Positions 33,126 through 41,428 are shown, counted from the first letter of the stretch. The stretch: DNA of 64,000 bases from Deinococcus roseus (GCF_014646895.1 NZ_BMOD01000006.1:62001-126000), one strand, 5' to 3'. A program made the numbers and translations. Notes: generated from the sequence alone by a model not told the origin.

Positions 33126-33656
33126 ATGAAAAAGATGCTTGCTCTGATTTTACCTGCAGCCCTGGTGGGTTGCACCCTGTCCAGTGATTTGCGCCTTGTC
33201 CTCACCAACCAGAATGCCAAAACCGAGTTCTACACCACCGAGTTTGCGCCAGTGGGCAACAAGGTTCCGGTGGCCTGTGAGAACCTCAATGGTGTGCCCA
33301 CCTCCACCCAGGTCACCATTGGCTTCAACTACACGGGCAACTTCAAAGAAGCCCACATCGTGCTTTCTGATCCTGCATCCAACAACTACAACAGCGGTGA
33401 AGTGACTTTTGCCAAGGACAGCGAGAACCTGGGTTTTGACAAGGGTTACTACAATGCCCTGTTCAGCCTGAACAGCATCAAGCCTGTGCCCACCAAGTAT
33501 GCCAGTGCACGTGCTCCCAGAGAAGTGGTGGTGGGCAGTGCTGCCAAGGTGGGCTCCTTCAACGGGCTGGTGTGGGCCTACTCTGACACGGGAAGCCGCA
33601 CCCCGGATGCCCGCACCAACCAGATCGACGTTTACGAGAACTGCACCCTGAAATAA
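33126..33656 (+). CDS. Putative lipoprotein, unknown function
   Basis: This 176-residue protein starts MKKMLALILPAALVGCTLSS, a lipoprotein signal peptide with lipobox LVGC. The mature part is rich in Asn, Thr, Val and Tyr with alternating strands, suggesting a beta-sandwich; two Cys (about 51 and 173) could form a disulfide. No family is recognised. AAGAGG precedes the ATG. It converges on the P450 gene 10 bases later. Confidence 0.75.
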   Translation: MKKMLALILPAALVGCTLSSDLRLVLTNQNAKTEFYTTEFAPVGNKVPVACENLNGVPTSTQVTIGFNYTGNFKEAHIVLSDPASNNYNSGEVTFAKDSENLGFDKGYYNALFSLNSIKPVPTKYASARAPREVVVGSAAKVGSFNGLVWAYSDTGSRTPDARTNQIDVYENCTLK

Positions 33657-33666
33657 CCATAAACCC

Positions 33667-35037
33667 TCACAGCTCAGCCCGTCTTTGTGCCCGCATGAAG
33701 ATGGGCTGTTTTGGCCGCAACGTGACAGCAAACTCATGGCCAATTTTGCCTGCGGGCAGAGGTTGCAGGTCAAATTTCTGCAATACAGAGGCCAGAATCA
33801 GCACAGCTTCCATCATGGCCAGGTTGTTCCCGATGCACATTCTTGCTCCGGCACCAAAAGGCATGAAGGCCAGACGGTGGCGTTTTTCCTGCCCGGCCCC
33901 AAAGCGCTCTGGATCAAAACGTTCTGGGTTTTCCCAGAAGTCCGGGTGCCTGTGGATGTTGCGCACACAGGTCAGCACCCGTGAATTGCCCTGCAGGACA
34001 TGGGATCCCATGTGGGTGTCCTGCTCAATGCGGCGGGGAATGAGGGGTGCTGCAGGATAGAGGCGCATGGCTTCCTGAAAGACCTGGGTGGTGTAAACCA
34101 GGGCTGGCAAATCTGCAGCTGTAGGCATCCGGGAGCCCACAACGCTTTGCAGCTCAGCATGGATGCGCTGAACCACTTCCGGGTGCTGTCCCAGCAGCAT
34201 CCAGGTCCAGGCCAGCGAGTGTGCGGTGGTCTCATGTCCAGCCACGAAAATGGTGACCAGTTCATCCCGAAGTTGCTGCACGGACATGCCTTCTCCGGTG
34301 TCTGCGTCGCGTGCCTCGAGTAGCATGTCCAGCAGATCTCCATGTTTTCCGATGTGGGGTTGTCTGTCTTCAATCAATTTGAAAATGATGCGGTCCAGGG
34401 TCGCCATGGCCCGGTGAAATTCCAGATGGCTGGGCAGGGGCAGTTTGAGGGGCAGTTTCAAAGGATTGACGATCCTTCTGGATGCGAAATGAAGGGCCAC
34501 ACCAGAGGCGTGTGCCGCCTGCCCTGCACTGCTGTGGATGTCGCTGCTGAACATGGTGCGGGTGATGATGTCCATGGTGACATAAAGCATTTCCTGATCC
34601 ATGTCCAGGGGTGCAGTGCTGCTTTCCCAGCGTTGTAGCATCTCCTGAACGGCATCCGCCATTTTCTGCCCCATGCTGGCCAGTCGAGCTTTGTGAAAGG
34701 TGGGCTGCATCATGCGCCGCTGGATCAGCCAGGATTCGGTGCTGGGGTTGGTGACCAGCCCATTTCGGCCCACCAGTCCCAGACCCACAGGAGGTTTCCC
34801 TGGACGTTCCATTTTCAGGAATTCTTTGCTGCGGTCCACCAGCACCTGCTGGGCCAGCTCAGGGTTGGAAATGCCGTAAATGGAAATCTGGGCAATCTGG
34901 TAGCGCACCACATCTCCATATCTGTTAAAACCGTTTGCCAGGGTTTGAATCGGGTCTTTGCGAAATTCAGGGGCATTGCCCAGCACGGGAACACCGGGCA
35001 TCTGGGGAACAGCAGAAGCATTCATCAGGGTGGTCAT
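33667..35037 (-). CDS. Cytochrome P450
   Basis: This 456-residue soluble monooxygenase has all the core motifs: I-helix AGHETTAHSLAW, EAMRLYP (ExxR), the ERFDPERF meander and the haem-Cys loop FMPFGAGARMCIGNN. It is CYP102/CYP4-like in style; the substrate is unknown, though a fatty acid, terpene or carotenoid is possible. GGAGG lies five bases before the ATG at 35037. Transcription starts at a palindromic operator shared with the divergent TetR gene, so the regulator probably represses it. Confidence 0.94.
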   Translation of the reverse strand: MTTLMNASAVPQMPGVPVLGNAPEFRKDPIQTLANGFNRYGDVVRYQIAQISIYGISNPELAQQVLVDRSKEFLKMERPGKPPVGLGLVGRNGLVTNPSTESWLIQRRMMQPTFHKARLASMGQKMADAVQEMLQRWESSTAPLDMDQEMLYVTMDIITRTMFSSDIHSSAGQAAHASGVALHFASRRIVNPLKLPLKLPLPSHLEFHRAMATLDRIIFKLIEDRQPHIGKHGDLLDMLLEARDADTGEGMSVQQLRDELVTIFVAGHETTAHSLAWTWMLLGQHPEVVQRIHAELQSVVGSRMPTAADLPALVYTTQVFQEAMRLYPAAPLIPRRIEQDTHMGSHVLQGNSRVLTCVRNIHRHPDFWENPERFDPERFGAGQEKRHRLAFMPFGAGARMCIGNNLAMMEAVLILASVLQKFDLQPLPAGKIGHEFAVTLRPKQPIFMRAQRRAEL

Positions 35038-35045
35038 GTTTCCTC

Positions 35046-35061
35046 CTAACCAACTGGTTAG
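35046..35061. promoter_or_regulatory. TetR operator between P450 and regulator
   Basis: CTAACC, 4 bases, GGTTAG is a perfect inverted repeat at the P450 transcription start, matching the classic TetR-family operator form TAACCAACTGGTTA. Confidence 0.8.
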
Positions 35062-35090
35062 ATGGTATATGATGGTGAAGCCCGAGTCAA
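35062..35090 (-). promoter_or_regulatory. Promoter of the P450 gene
   Basis: TTGACT (35090-35085), 17 bases, TACCAT (35067-35062). The operator begins immediately after the -10. Confidence 0.7.
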
Positions 35091-35165
35091 ACACCCAGAG
35101 CACCCTCGGGTACAATGCAGGGGAGAACCTTTGCAGAAATCCCTTCTTTCGCTCAGAAAGTGTCT

Positions 35166-35822
35166 ATGACTGCCCAACAACCCTCCAGAACCCGAAATGC
35201 AGAACACACCCGCCAGGCCCTGTTGCAAGCTGCAGCAGAGGTGTTCGCCGAGGCTGGATTTGCCGGTGCACGGGTGGACGACATTGCCCGCAAAGCGGGT
35301 TACAACAAGAGCCTGATCTTCCAGTACTTCACCGATAAAGAAGGCCTCTACAGCGTGGTCGTGGACAAAATGCGCGAAACCAGCGACCACCGCTATTACG
35401 AAAACGTGCGCCCGGACCAGTACCTGGAAGGCGACCTCACCCGTGAACGCCTGGAAGAATTCATTGACCGCTCTCTGGAATGGGTGTTCTCCGACTGGCT
35501 GACCGACCCTCAGAAACTCAAACTCATCACCTGGGAAATGGCCGAAGGTCACCCCATTTTTCAGCTGCCGGACCGTCCCATCTCAGGCACCCGCAATGCC
35601 TGTCTGGTGCTGGCAAAAGCCATCCAGCAGGGCTACATCCACAGTGCCATGGACCCGGTCATGCTGGTCAAAACCATGATGGGCCTTCCCCTGATCTACC
35701 TGACCTCTGTGGACCGAACGCTTCCCAGAGAGCAGCACCTGACCATGCTCAAACACATGTGTGAAAAAGTGCGCATCATTTTGTATTCGGGGATTTTTCT
35801 GCAGGGTGCCGATGGGCAATAG
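35166..35822 (+). CDS. TetR family repressor, likely P450 regulator
   Basis: This protein has 218 residues. The N-terminal HTH has the pattern TRQALLQAAAEVFAEAGFAG followed by DIARKAGYNKSLIFQYFTDKE, the TetR signature. The C-terminal helical ligand domain is of the TetR_C type. TACAAT at 35111-35116 looks like its -10, which excludes the ATG at 35115 and favours ATG 35166. It probably represses itself and the divergent P450 through the operator at 35046-35061. Confidence 0.88.
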   Translation: MTAQQPSRTRNAEHTRQALLQAAAEVFAEAGFAGARVDDIARKAGYNKSLIFQYFTDKEGLYSVVVDKMRETSDHRYYENVRPDQYLEGDLTRERLEEFIDRSLEWVFSDWLTDPQKLKLITWEMAEGHPIFQLPDRPISGTRNACLVLAKAIQQGYIHSAMDPVMLVKTMMGLPLIYLTSVDRTLPREQHLTMLKHMCEKVRIILYSGIFLQGADGQ

Positions 35823-35842
35823 GTTTGATGGGGGTCAGGGGA

Positions 35843-35868
35843 AGGGCGAGGCATGCCTCGCCCCTACA
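35843..35868. repeat. Short GC-rich palindrome
   Basis: GGGCGAGGCATGCCTCGCCC is a perfect 20-base palindrome after the TetR gene. It could end that transcript, although no T tract follows. Similar short palindromes are scattered in many bacterial genomes; only one copy is in this window. Confidence 0.5.
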
Positions 35869-35888
35869 TGATTTCTTGATATTGGCGC

Positions 35889-35913
35889 AAAAAAACCCCT
35901 CCCGAAGGAGGAG
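35889..35913 (-). terminator. Second copy of the tRNA terminator
   Basis: Stem CCTCC/GGAGG with a TTCG tetraloop followed by seven T on the minus strand, identical in core to the one at 36010-36035. Confidence 0.8.
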
Positions 35914-35918
35914 TGGTT

Positions 35919-35984
35919 TGGCGGGCCCTGAAGGACTCGAACCTGCGACCCTGCACCGGTTGTTGGGGTGGAGACGCATGTTCT
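35919..35984 (-). pseudogene. Decayed tandem copy of tRNA-Trp
   Basis: The 3' half matches the intact tRNA-Trp nearly base for base (acceptor 3' strand with CCA, T arm), and part of the anticodon arm is kept (ATGCGTCTCCA). The anticodon loop is replaced by a 16-base unrelated insert, and the D arm and 5' acceptor strand are missing. It cannot fold as a tRNA. Confidence 0.75.
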
Positions 35985-36009
35985 GGGCATGCCTGAGGGA
36001 CTGGGGAGC

Positions 36010-36035
36010 AAAAAAAACCCCTCCCGAAGGAGGAG
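36010..36035 (-). terminator. Terminator of tRNA-Trp
   Basis: Stem CCTCC/GGAGG with a stable TTCG loop and eight T on the minus strand. Confidence 0.88.
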
Positions 36036-36040
36036 TGGTT

Positions 36041-36116
36041 TGGCGGGCCCTGAAGGACTCGAACCTACGACCCTGCGTTTTGGAGACGCATGCTCTACCA
36101 ACTGAGCTAAGGACCC
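36041..36116 (-). tRNA. trnW: tRNA-Trp (CCA anticodon)
   Basis: The 76-base reverse-strand sequence folds as a tRNA. The acceptor is GGGTCCT/AGGGCCC with one G-U pair and an encoded CCA; the D arm is GCTC/GAGC. The anticodon stem is TGCGT/ACGCA with loop CTCCAAA, giving anticodon CCA for UGG. The T arm GTAGG/CCTTC has one U-U mismatch at 50-64. It is read alone from a promoter at 36135-36163. Confidence 0.95.
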
Positions 36117-36134
36117 ATGCCTGAGGCAAGGGGA

Positions 36135-36163
36135 ATAATAGCATGGTTTTTTTGAGCTTGCAA
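36135..36163 (-). promoter_or_regulatory. Promoter of tRNA-Trp
   Basis: TTGCAA (36163-36158), 17 bases, TATTAT (36140-36135); the start would be near 36128, about 12 bases before the tRNA. Confidence 0.75.
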
Positions 36164-36188
36164 GATGTGCGGGGGTAGTTGATCAGGC

Positions 36189-36773
36189 TTAATGCTGGGC
36201 TTCTGGGGAGGGGTTCTGGCGGCCTTGCAGGAAGTTTTGCACGATCTCAACAGGGTTGACCTGTGGGCGTGGGAACTCCGGGGGCAGCAACCGCTGGGCA
36301 ATCGCCATCACAATGATGGGAGCAATCAGGGAAACAGCCGTCTGGAAAGGATGCTCGGGTCTCAGTTTTCCTTCCATCTGGTAACGCAGGACCATGCCCA
36401 TGCCGCTTTGCAGGATGCCGAGGGGAGCTTCAAAGGCTTCCATCAGTTCGGGATGTCTGGGCAGTTCGGACATCAGCACGTTGATGAGGCCGGGTCTGCG
36501 TTCCACCAGTTCGATGTAGCCTGTGACCACACGACCCAGGTCATCTTCCAGGTTTCCGGTGTAGCGGATGTCGTGTGAAGCGACCTGTTCGGCTTCGCGA
36601 GAGATCACGGCCTTGAGCAGGTTGGTTTTGTTGCCGAAACGCCGGAACAGGGTGACCTCGTTGATCCCTGCTTTTGCAGCAATGGCCTTGGTGGTCACCC
36701 CGGTGAGGCCCATCTCGAAGATGCAGTCCAGGGCAGCGTCCAGGATTCGGTTGTGGGTGTCGGGTCTGGTCAT
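36189..36773 (-). CDS. TetR family regulator, likely of the adjacent ABC exporter
   Basis: This 194-residue regulator has an HTH of TetR type (HNRILDAALDCIFEMGLTGV and AIAAKAGINEVTLFRRFGNKT) and a helical C-terminal domain. TAGAAT at 36804-36799 fits its -10, which favours ATG 36773 over ATG 36800. It follows the ABC permease gene on the same strand, and a palindrome sits at the exporter promoter; control of the exporter is inferred. Confidence 0.85.
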   Translation of the reverse strand: MTRPDTHNRILDAALDCIFEMGLTGVTTKAIAAKAGINEVTLFRRFGNKTNLLKAVISREAEQVASHDIRYTGNLEDDLGRVVTGYIELVERRPGLINVLMSELPRHPELMEAFEAPLGILQSGMGMVLRYQMEGKLRPEHPFQTAVSLIAPIIVMAIAQRLLPPEFPRPQVNPVEIVQNFLQGRQNPSPEAQH

Positions 36774-36863
36774 GGCGGTGAAGGGTGATGCTGGGAGCAT
36801 TCTATCCCGGTTTTGCAGCTCTTACAGTACACAATCCAGCAAGAGGAGATGCAGGAGGCCAGA

Positions 36864-36901
36864 AAAGAGCGGGAAGGCAGCAGGACATGCACCGCTGCCT
36901 T
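36864..36901 (-). terminator. Probable terminator of the ABC exporter genes
   Basis: An 8-bp stem AAGGCAGC/GCTGCCTT with a 12-base loop (36874-36901) is followed on the minus strand by a moderately T-rich stretch. Confidence 0.5.
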
Positions 36902-36926
36902 TGCTTTGATGGGGAGAAGTGAGGGC

Positions 36927-38036
36927 TTACAGGGTTTTTCTGAAACGCAGGCTGGCCAGCAGAACCATCAGCACAGCGAAGATGCTCAGGCAGGTGAACT
37001 GCAGCCACAGGCTGTCCAGTCCGGTGCCCCTCAGCATCACTCCACGCATGATTTCCAGGAAGTACTTGAGGGGCACGGCGTAACTGAGGGCCTGGAAGAA
37101 GCGGTTCATGCCCTCGATGGGGAAGAGCATTCCCGAAAGGAAGATGCTGGGAAACAGGATGGCAAAGGAGCCAAACATGGCCTGCACCTGGGTTTTTGCA
37201 CTGCTGGAAATCAGGATCCCGATGCCCTGAGACACCAGCACAAACAGGAAAGCCGCCAGAACAATCAGGCCCAGATTGCCCACCAGGGGCACCCCGAACA
37301 CCCAGTGTCCCAGGGCCAGAATCAGGGCTGCATCAAAGAGACCCAGAATGAAGTAGGGAAGCATCTTGCCCAGAATCACTTCTGAAGGCCGGATGGGGGT
37401 GGCAATCAGGGATTCCAGGGTGCCCACCTCGCGTTCCCGCACCACCCCGATGGAGGTGAGCAGGGTGGTGATCTGGGCCAGAATCAGGCCCACAATTCCT
37501 GGCACCATGAAAACGGCTGTGCGGTTGTCGGGGTTGTAGAGGGTTTCAAAGGTGGGTTCCACAGGGGCACTGATGTTCTCGGTGAGGGCGCGTCCAGCCA
37601 GGGCTTTTTTGGTGAAGTCCTGCATGGAGGCACTGGCCTGTGCCCGGATCTGTGCGGTGATCTGGGGGTCAGACCCATCAATCCTCAAAGTGAATTTGAT
37701 GGGTTTGTTGTCCCTGAGGGCTTTCAGTGCACCTTCTTCCACCTCCAGAATGCCGTGGGTTTTGCCGTTTTTGACCTCTTGCAGAGCAGCTTCTACCGTG
37801 CTGGTCGGGATGAGCCTGAAGCGGTTCTCTTCGGTGAAGTACTTCAGGAAGATGGCACTCACCCGGTCTGAGGAATGGTCCACCACGCTGAGGGGAATGT
37901 TTTTCAGGGAGGTGTTGAGGGCGTACCCGAACAGGATCAGGAGCACCACCGGGAGCAGGATGATCAGCCTGAGCAGCACATGGTCGCGCCGGATCTGCAG
38001 GAACTCCTTGTTGGCCAGGGCCAGGATGCGGCTCAT
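36927..38036 (-). CDS. ABC-2 type exporter permease
   Basis: This 369-residue permease has one N-terminal helix (about 20-42), a large extracytoplasmic domain (about 43-170) and five helices at the end, with the ABC-2 signature VREREVGTLESLIATPIRP. It resembles YhhJ/YbhR-type drug or lipid exporters. It overlaps the ATPase gene by four bases. Confidence 0.92.
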   Translation of the reverse strand: MSRILALANKEFLQIRRDHVLLRLIILLPVVLLILFGYALNTSLKNIPLSVVDHSSDRVSAIFLKYFTEENRFRLIPTSTVEAALQEVKNGKTHGILEVEEGALKALRDNKPIKFTLRIDGSDPQITAQIRAQASASMQDFTKKALAGRALTENISAPVEPTFETLYNPDNRTAVFMVPGIVGLILAQITTLLTSIGVVREREVGTLESLIATPIRPSEVILGKMLPYFILGLFDAALILALGHWVFGVPLVGNLGLIVLAAFLFVLVSQGIGILISSSAKTQVQAMFGSFAILFPSIFLSGMLFPIEGMNRFFQALSYAVPLKYFLEIMRGVMLRGTGLDSLWLQFTCLSIFAVLMVLLASLRFRKTL

Positions 38037-38923
38037 TTGCGGACCTCCCTTGCCAGTGAGACAAAGACATCTTCCAGGGTGGGAGACACCCGTCTGGCGT
38101 TTTTCCCAAGCTGCTGCAGGGTTTCAGGACCGAGGGGCTCCTTGCTGCTGACCCGCAAGTTGCTGCCGGTGATCCAGGCATCCTGCAACCCCAGGGTTTT
38201 GGTTTTTTCCAGGGCCTGCATCAGGTTTTCGGGTTCCAGTTCGTAGTGGTGGCCCTGCAGGTTGTTCCTGAGCTGTTCCGGGGTGCCCTGGGCCAGAATC
38301 AGGCCAGAGTGGATCAGGGCGATTTCGTGGCAGCGCTCGGCTTCATCCATGTAGTGGGTGGTCACAAAGACGGTGGTTCCTGCCTTGGCAAGGTCGTAGA
38401 TGCCATCCCACAGTTCCCGTCTGGCGATGGGGTCCAGTCCGGCGGTCGGCTCATCCAGAAACACAATTTTCGGGCTGTGAATGATGGCTGTGCCAATGGA
38501 GAGCCGCTGTTTCCAGCCTCCAGAAAGCGAGCCTGCCAGGGTTTTGAGGTGAGGTTCCAGTTTCAGGAGTTTCACGGTGCGCTGCACTGCTGCAGGGATG
38601 TCCTGGGGTTTCAGGTACATGCCTGCCTTGAATTTGAGGTTTTCCTCGACGGTCAGGTCGGTGTAGACGCTGGCTGCCTGGTTGGCATACCCGATTCGGG
38701 CCTTGATGTCCTCGGGGCGCTTCAGGGACACGCCTGCAATGGTGGCTGTGCCACTGGTGGGGGCCAGCACACCAGAAAGCATGCGAATGGTGGTGGTCTT
38801 GCCTGCTCCGTTGGGTCCCAGGTAGCCAAACACAATGCCTTCTGGCACGGTGAGGTTGAGGTTTTTGACCACTTCCTGGGTGCGGTATTTTTTGCTGAGG
38901 TTTTCGGTCTGTATGGCGGGCAT
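38033..38923 (-). CDS. ABC exporter ATPase
   Basis: This 296-residue ATPase has Walker A GPNGAGKTT, signature LSGGWKQR, Walker B VFLDEPTAGLDP and the switch TTHYMDEAERC, the form seen in CcmA/NatA-like drug exporter ATPases. The last 80 residues form a regulatory extension. AGGAGG precedes the ATG by seven bases. The promoter carries an operator-like palindrome directly after the -10. Confidence 0.93.
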   Translation of the reverse strand: MPAIQTENLSKKYRTQEVVKNLNLTVPEGIVFGYLGPNGAGKTTTIRMLSGVLAPTSGTATIAGVSLKRPEDIKARIGYANQAASVYTDLTVEENLKFKAGMYLKPQDIPAAVQRTVKLLKLEPHLKTLAGSLSGGWKQRLSIGTAIIHSPKIVFLDEPTAGLDPIARRELWDGIYDLAKAGTTVFVTTHYMDEAERCHEIALIHSGLILAQGTPEQLRNNLQGHHYELEPENLMQALEKTKTLGLQDAWITGSNLRVSSKEPLGPETLQQLGKNARRVSPTLEDVFVSLAREVRK

Positions 38924-38938
38924 GGAGGCCTCCTGTAT

Positions 38939-38958
38939 GCAAGCAAGTGCTTACTTAC
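38939..38958. promoter_or_regulatory. Candidate TetR operator at the exporter promoter
   Basis: GCAAGCAAGTGCTTACTTAC pairs with its own complement at 14 of 20 positions, with doubled CTT/AAG half-sites. It lies from the -10 to about the transcript start. Confidence 0.6.
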
Positions 38959-38987
38959 ATTTTGTGCTTTTGCAGCCCGGCTGTCAA
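38959..38987 (-). promoter_or_regulatory. Promoter of the ABC exporter genes
   Basis: TTGACA (38987-38982), 17 bases, CAAAAT (38964-38959). Confidence 0.7.
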
Positions 38988-39001
38988 TGGTGCAAAAGCA
39001 C

Positions 39002-39032
39002 ACCCACCGATCAGAACCTTGCATCGGTGGGT
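39002..39032. terminator. Hairpin after the rhomboid gene
   Basis: A perfect 10-bp stem ACCCACCGAT/ATCGGTGGGT with an 11-base loop lies 18 bases after the rhomboid stop. The minus-strand tail is only moderately T-rich. Confidence 0.5.
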
Positions 39033-39049
39033 TGAATTCAGAAAAGTGG

Positions 39050-40387
39050 TTATCTTGACATCAAAAGACTGATGACGCCCCAGGCAATGATCCCTGTAGA
39101 AATCAGACCCATCATGGCCTGTTCTGTGCGGCTGGGTGCACGGTAACTCAGGCCCAGCAGCAAACCGGTCACCAGACCGCCCAGGTGGGCCCAGTTGTCG
39201 ATGTTGGGGATCAGAAAGCCAATCAGGAACATGGTCAGCAAAGATCCCAGATTGGCCTGCAGCTTGCGCAAACGCTGTTGCAGGTTGCCACGGGTCAGGG
39301 TGTACTCCAGGGCCACCAGTCCAAAAAGCCCACCACTGGCCCCAATGGAAACAGCATTTCCTGTGCCCAGCAGGGAACTGAACACGCTGCCCACCACCCC
39401 GGACAGCACAAAAGCAAAGATCAGGGCACTGGGACCAATCTTGCGCTCCACCTCACGGCCCATCTGCAGCAAATAAAAACTGTTCAGGCCCACATGCAGC
39501 CAGGAGCCATGCAGGAAGATGCTGGTGACCAGCCGCCAGTACTCTCCGCTTTGCAGGGTCTGGGAACGCAGGTTGCCTCCCAGATCATAGAGGGCAGAGG
39601 GGCTGTTCAGGGCACCTGCTTCCAGTTCCCACAAAAAGAACAATCCGATGATGCCCAGCAAAGCAAAAGTGGCCGGGGTGTTCTGGGTGCGGGCCAGAAA
39701 AGCCTCCCGAAGGTTCAGTCCGTAAGGAGACAGCAAAGCCTCTGCGTCCAGCAGTTTCCAGGCGAACAGATCCTCCCGCACGTTCAGGCTGGACAGCATG
39801 CGCTGCGCTCCCAGTTGCAGGTTCACATTGTCCTGGGTTTGCTGGCCCTGCAAGAACATCGCCCGCCCCACCCAGTAACCGGAATCCAGCTTGAGTTTCC
39901 GGGAAGCGGCGTAGGTTTCTGCCGGGTCAGGGGAGAGCAGGGAAGTCAGGGTGTCCAGCGAAGACGCAGGCTGCAGGTTCTCCCTGAGGCTCTGCATGCT
40001 GGCGTTGTGCAGCAGGTGCTGGATGTCTCCCCGCAGGGGATGCTCTGGCAGGGGAAGCTGCCTCAGGCCCCGCCACTGCAACCACAAACGCTCGAAATGG
40101 GTGCGCAGTGCAGGCGTGAACACCCCCAGACGGATCCAGTTTTGCAGGTGGTCATGCCCATAAATCACCCGCCAGTGAATGAACAGCAAAAGCAGGGCCT
40201 GGGCCAGTCCCAGCACGCCCAGCCACCAGAAATCGGGTTGCCAGTAGGCCAGAAAAGCCAGGATGCCTGCCAGCACAAACCGGATGCTGGCCTCTGCAAA
40301 CTTTGAGAGCACTGCAAAAGCCAGATAAACCATCACCCCGGCAACCAGCAACCAGCCCCAGGCGTCAATGGTCCCGAAATCCATCAC
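39050..40387 (-). CDS. Rhomboid family intramembrane serine protease
   Basis: This 445-residue protein has three to four N-terminal helices and a soluble helical region (about 85-235) before the rhomboid core (about 238-445). The core has LHVGLNSFYLLQMGREVE, the catalytic Ser in SIGASGGLFGL and the catalytic His in WAHLGGLVTG. Rhomboids cut membrane helices of partner proteins. The long N-terminal extension is unusual. It overlaps ricT by four bases. Confidence 0.9.
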   Translation of the reverse strand: MMDFGTIDAWGWLLVAGVMVYLAFAVLSKFAEASIRFVLAGILAFLAYWQPDFWWLGVLGLAQALLLLFIHWRVIYGHDHLQNWIRLGVFTPALRTHFERLWLQWRGLRQLPLPEHPLRGDIQHLLHNASMQSLRENLQPASSLDTLTSLLSPDPAETYAASRKLKLDSGYWVGRAMFLQGQQTQDNVNLQLGAQRMLSSLNVREDLFAWKLLDAEALLSPYGLNLREAFLARTQNTPATFALLGIIGLFFLWELEAGALNSPSALYDLGGNLRSQTLQSGEYWRLVTSIFLHGSWLHVGLNSFYLLQMGREVERKIGPSALIFAFVLSGVVGSVFSSLLGTGNAVSIGASGGLFGLVALEYTLTRGNLQQRLRKLQANLGSLLTMFLIGFLIPNIDNWAHLGGLVTGLLLGLSYRAPSRTEQAMMGLISTGIIAWGVISLLMSR

Positions 40388-41172
40388 AGCTTGCTGAACT
40401 CCTCGGGTTTGCCTTCAATCATGCTGCCGTCTTCGGTCAGCAGTTCCAGGGTGCCCCTGAGGGGACTCAGTTTGACCACCTTGCCGCAGGCCCCGGATTC
40501 GGTGTGGCACATCTTGGCGTTCTTCCTGGGCAGTTCTGAGAGCAGTTCCTGGTACATCTCGTGTTCATATTGCAGGCAGCACAGCAAACGCCCACAGGGA
40601 CCGGAAAGTTTTTCCGGGTTGAGGGGAAGTTGCTGGTCTCTGGCCATGCGGATGCTTACCGGAGCAAACTCCTGCAGGTGGGTGCTGGAGCAGGACTCCC
40701 GACCACACATGCCCAGTGCGCCCAGGGTGGCGGCCTGCTCTCTGGGACCCACCGCAAAGAAATTCACCTTGGCAGGGGTGATGTGCCGGAGGTCGGCAAT
40801 CAGGCTGGACAGTTCCACCCTTTCTTCTGCGCTGTAGGCCATGGTCAGCAGGGACTGGTCCAGTGTGAATTCTACGGACACGATCTTGACGGGCAATTTG
40901 CGGGCACGCACCTTGGCGCGCAGGTACCACTTGACCTCCTCGGCCCGTTTCTGGTTTTCTTCACGGGCCTGCAGGTCTTCCGGGGTGGCAGAGCGCAGGA
41001 TGCTGCCCCCATGGTCACGCCGGGGGGTGTCCTGGTGTTCTGTACGCACCAGCGCCACTTCCAGACCACGTCTGGACTGGACAATCACATGGGAATTCAC
41101 CGGGTACAGCGTCTCGGTGGACATCGGGTGGAGTTTGGGACCATTGTCAAAGCGAACAGCCTGGGTGAACAT
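40384..41172 (-). CDS. ricT: PSP1 C-terminal domain protein, RicT-like
   Basis: This 262-residue protein matches RicT/YaaT, part of the Y-complex that works with RNase Y in mRNA processing in Firmicutes. Seen here: an N-terminal domain with VRFDNGPK, KARARKLPVK-type basic stretch, the Cys-rich MCGRESCSS and CGRLLCCLQYE motifs typical of the family, and a C-terminal SPLRGTLELL. AGGAG lies six bases before the ATG at 41172. The Cys set may bind an Fe-S cluster. Confidence 0.88.
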   Translation of the reverse strand: MFTQAVRFDNGPKLHPMSTETLYPVNSHVIVQSRRGLEVALVRTEHQDTPRRDHGGSILRSATPEDLQAREENQKRAEEVKWYLRAKVRARKLPVKIVSVEFTLDQSLLTMAYSAEERVELSSLIADLRHITPAKVNFFAVGPREQAATLGALGMCGRESCSSTHLQEFAPVSIRMARDQQLPLNPEKLSGPCGRLLCCLQYEHEMYQELLSELPRKNAKMCHTESGACGKVVKLSPLRGTLELLTEDGSMIEGKPEEFSKL

Positions 41173-41382
41173 GCGTACTCCTGTGGATTCAGATCCTGCC
41201 TGTTCTGTTGCATCTGTTGCAGAAAGGCAAGATGGTCTTGAAGACATCACATCTGAAAGCGTCCTGTGTGGATGTTGCATTCAGAGTCCATGCCATTGTA
41301 CCTGTCCGGGGCTGTGTGGAATGTAAACCGTGCAGTGCTGCATGAGAGCATCCCCTGGCCCAGAACGGGCACAAAACCGGCA

Positions 41383-41411
41383 CAAAACAAAAAGACCGGA
41401 CCCATGTCCGG
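41383..41411 (-). terminator. Terminator of the YebC gene
   Basis: Stem CCGGAC/GTCCGG with a 4-base loop (41396-41411) and a CTTTTTG tail on the minus strand. Confidence 0.8.
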
Positions 41412-41428
41412 CCTGAACAGCAAGTTTT

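Larger units (their letters stand above)
35889..36127. repeat. Tandem duplication containing tRNA-Trp and its terminator
   Basis: Two units (35889-35998 and 36010-36127) share the terminator, the tRNA 3' half and the flank GCATGCCTGAGG/CCATGCCTGAGG. The left unit has an internal deletion and replacement. Confidence 0.75.
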
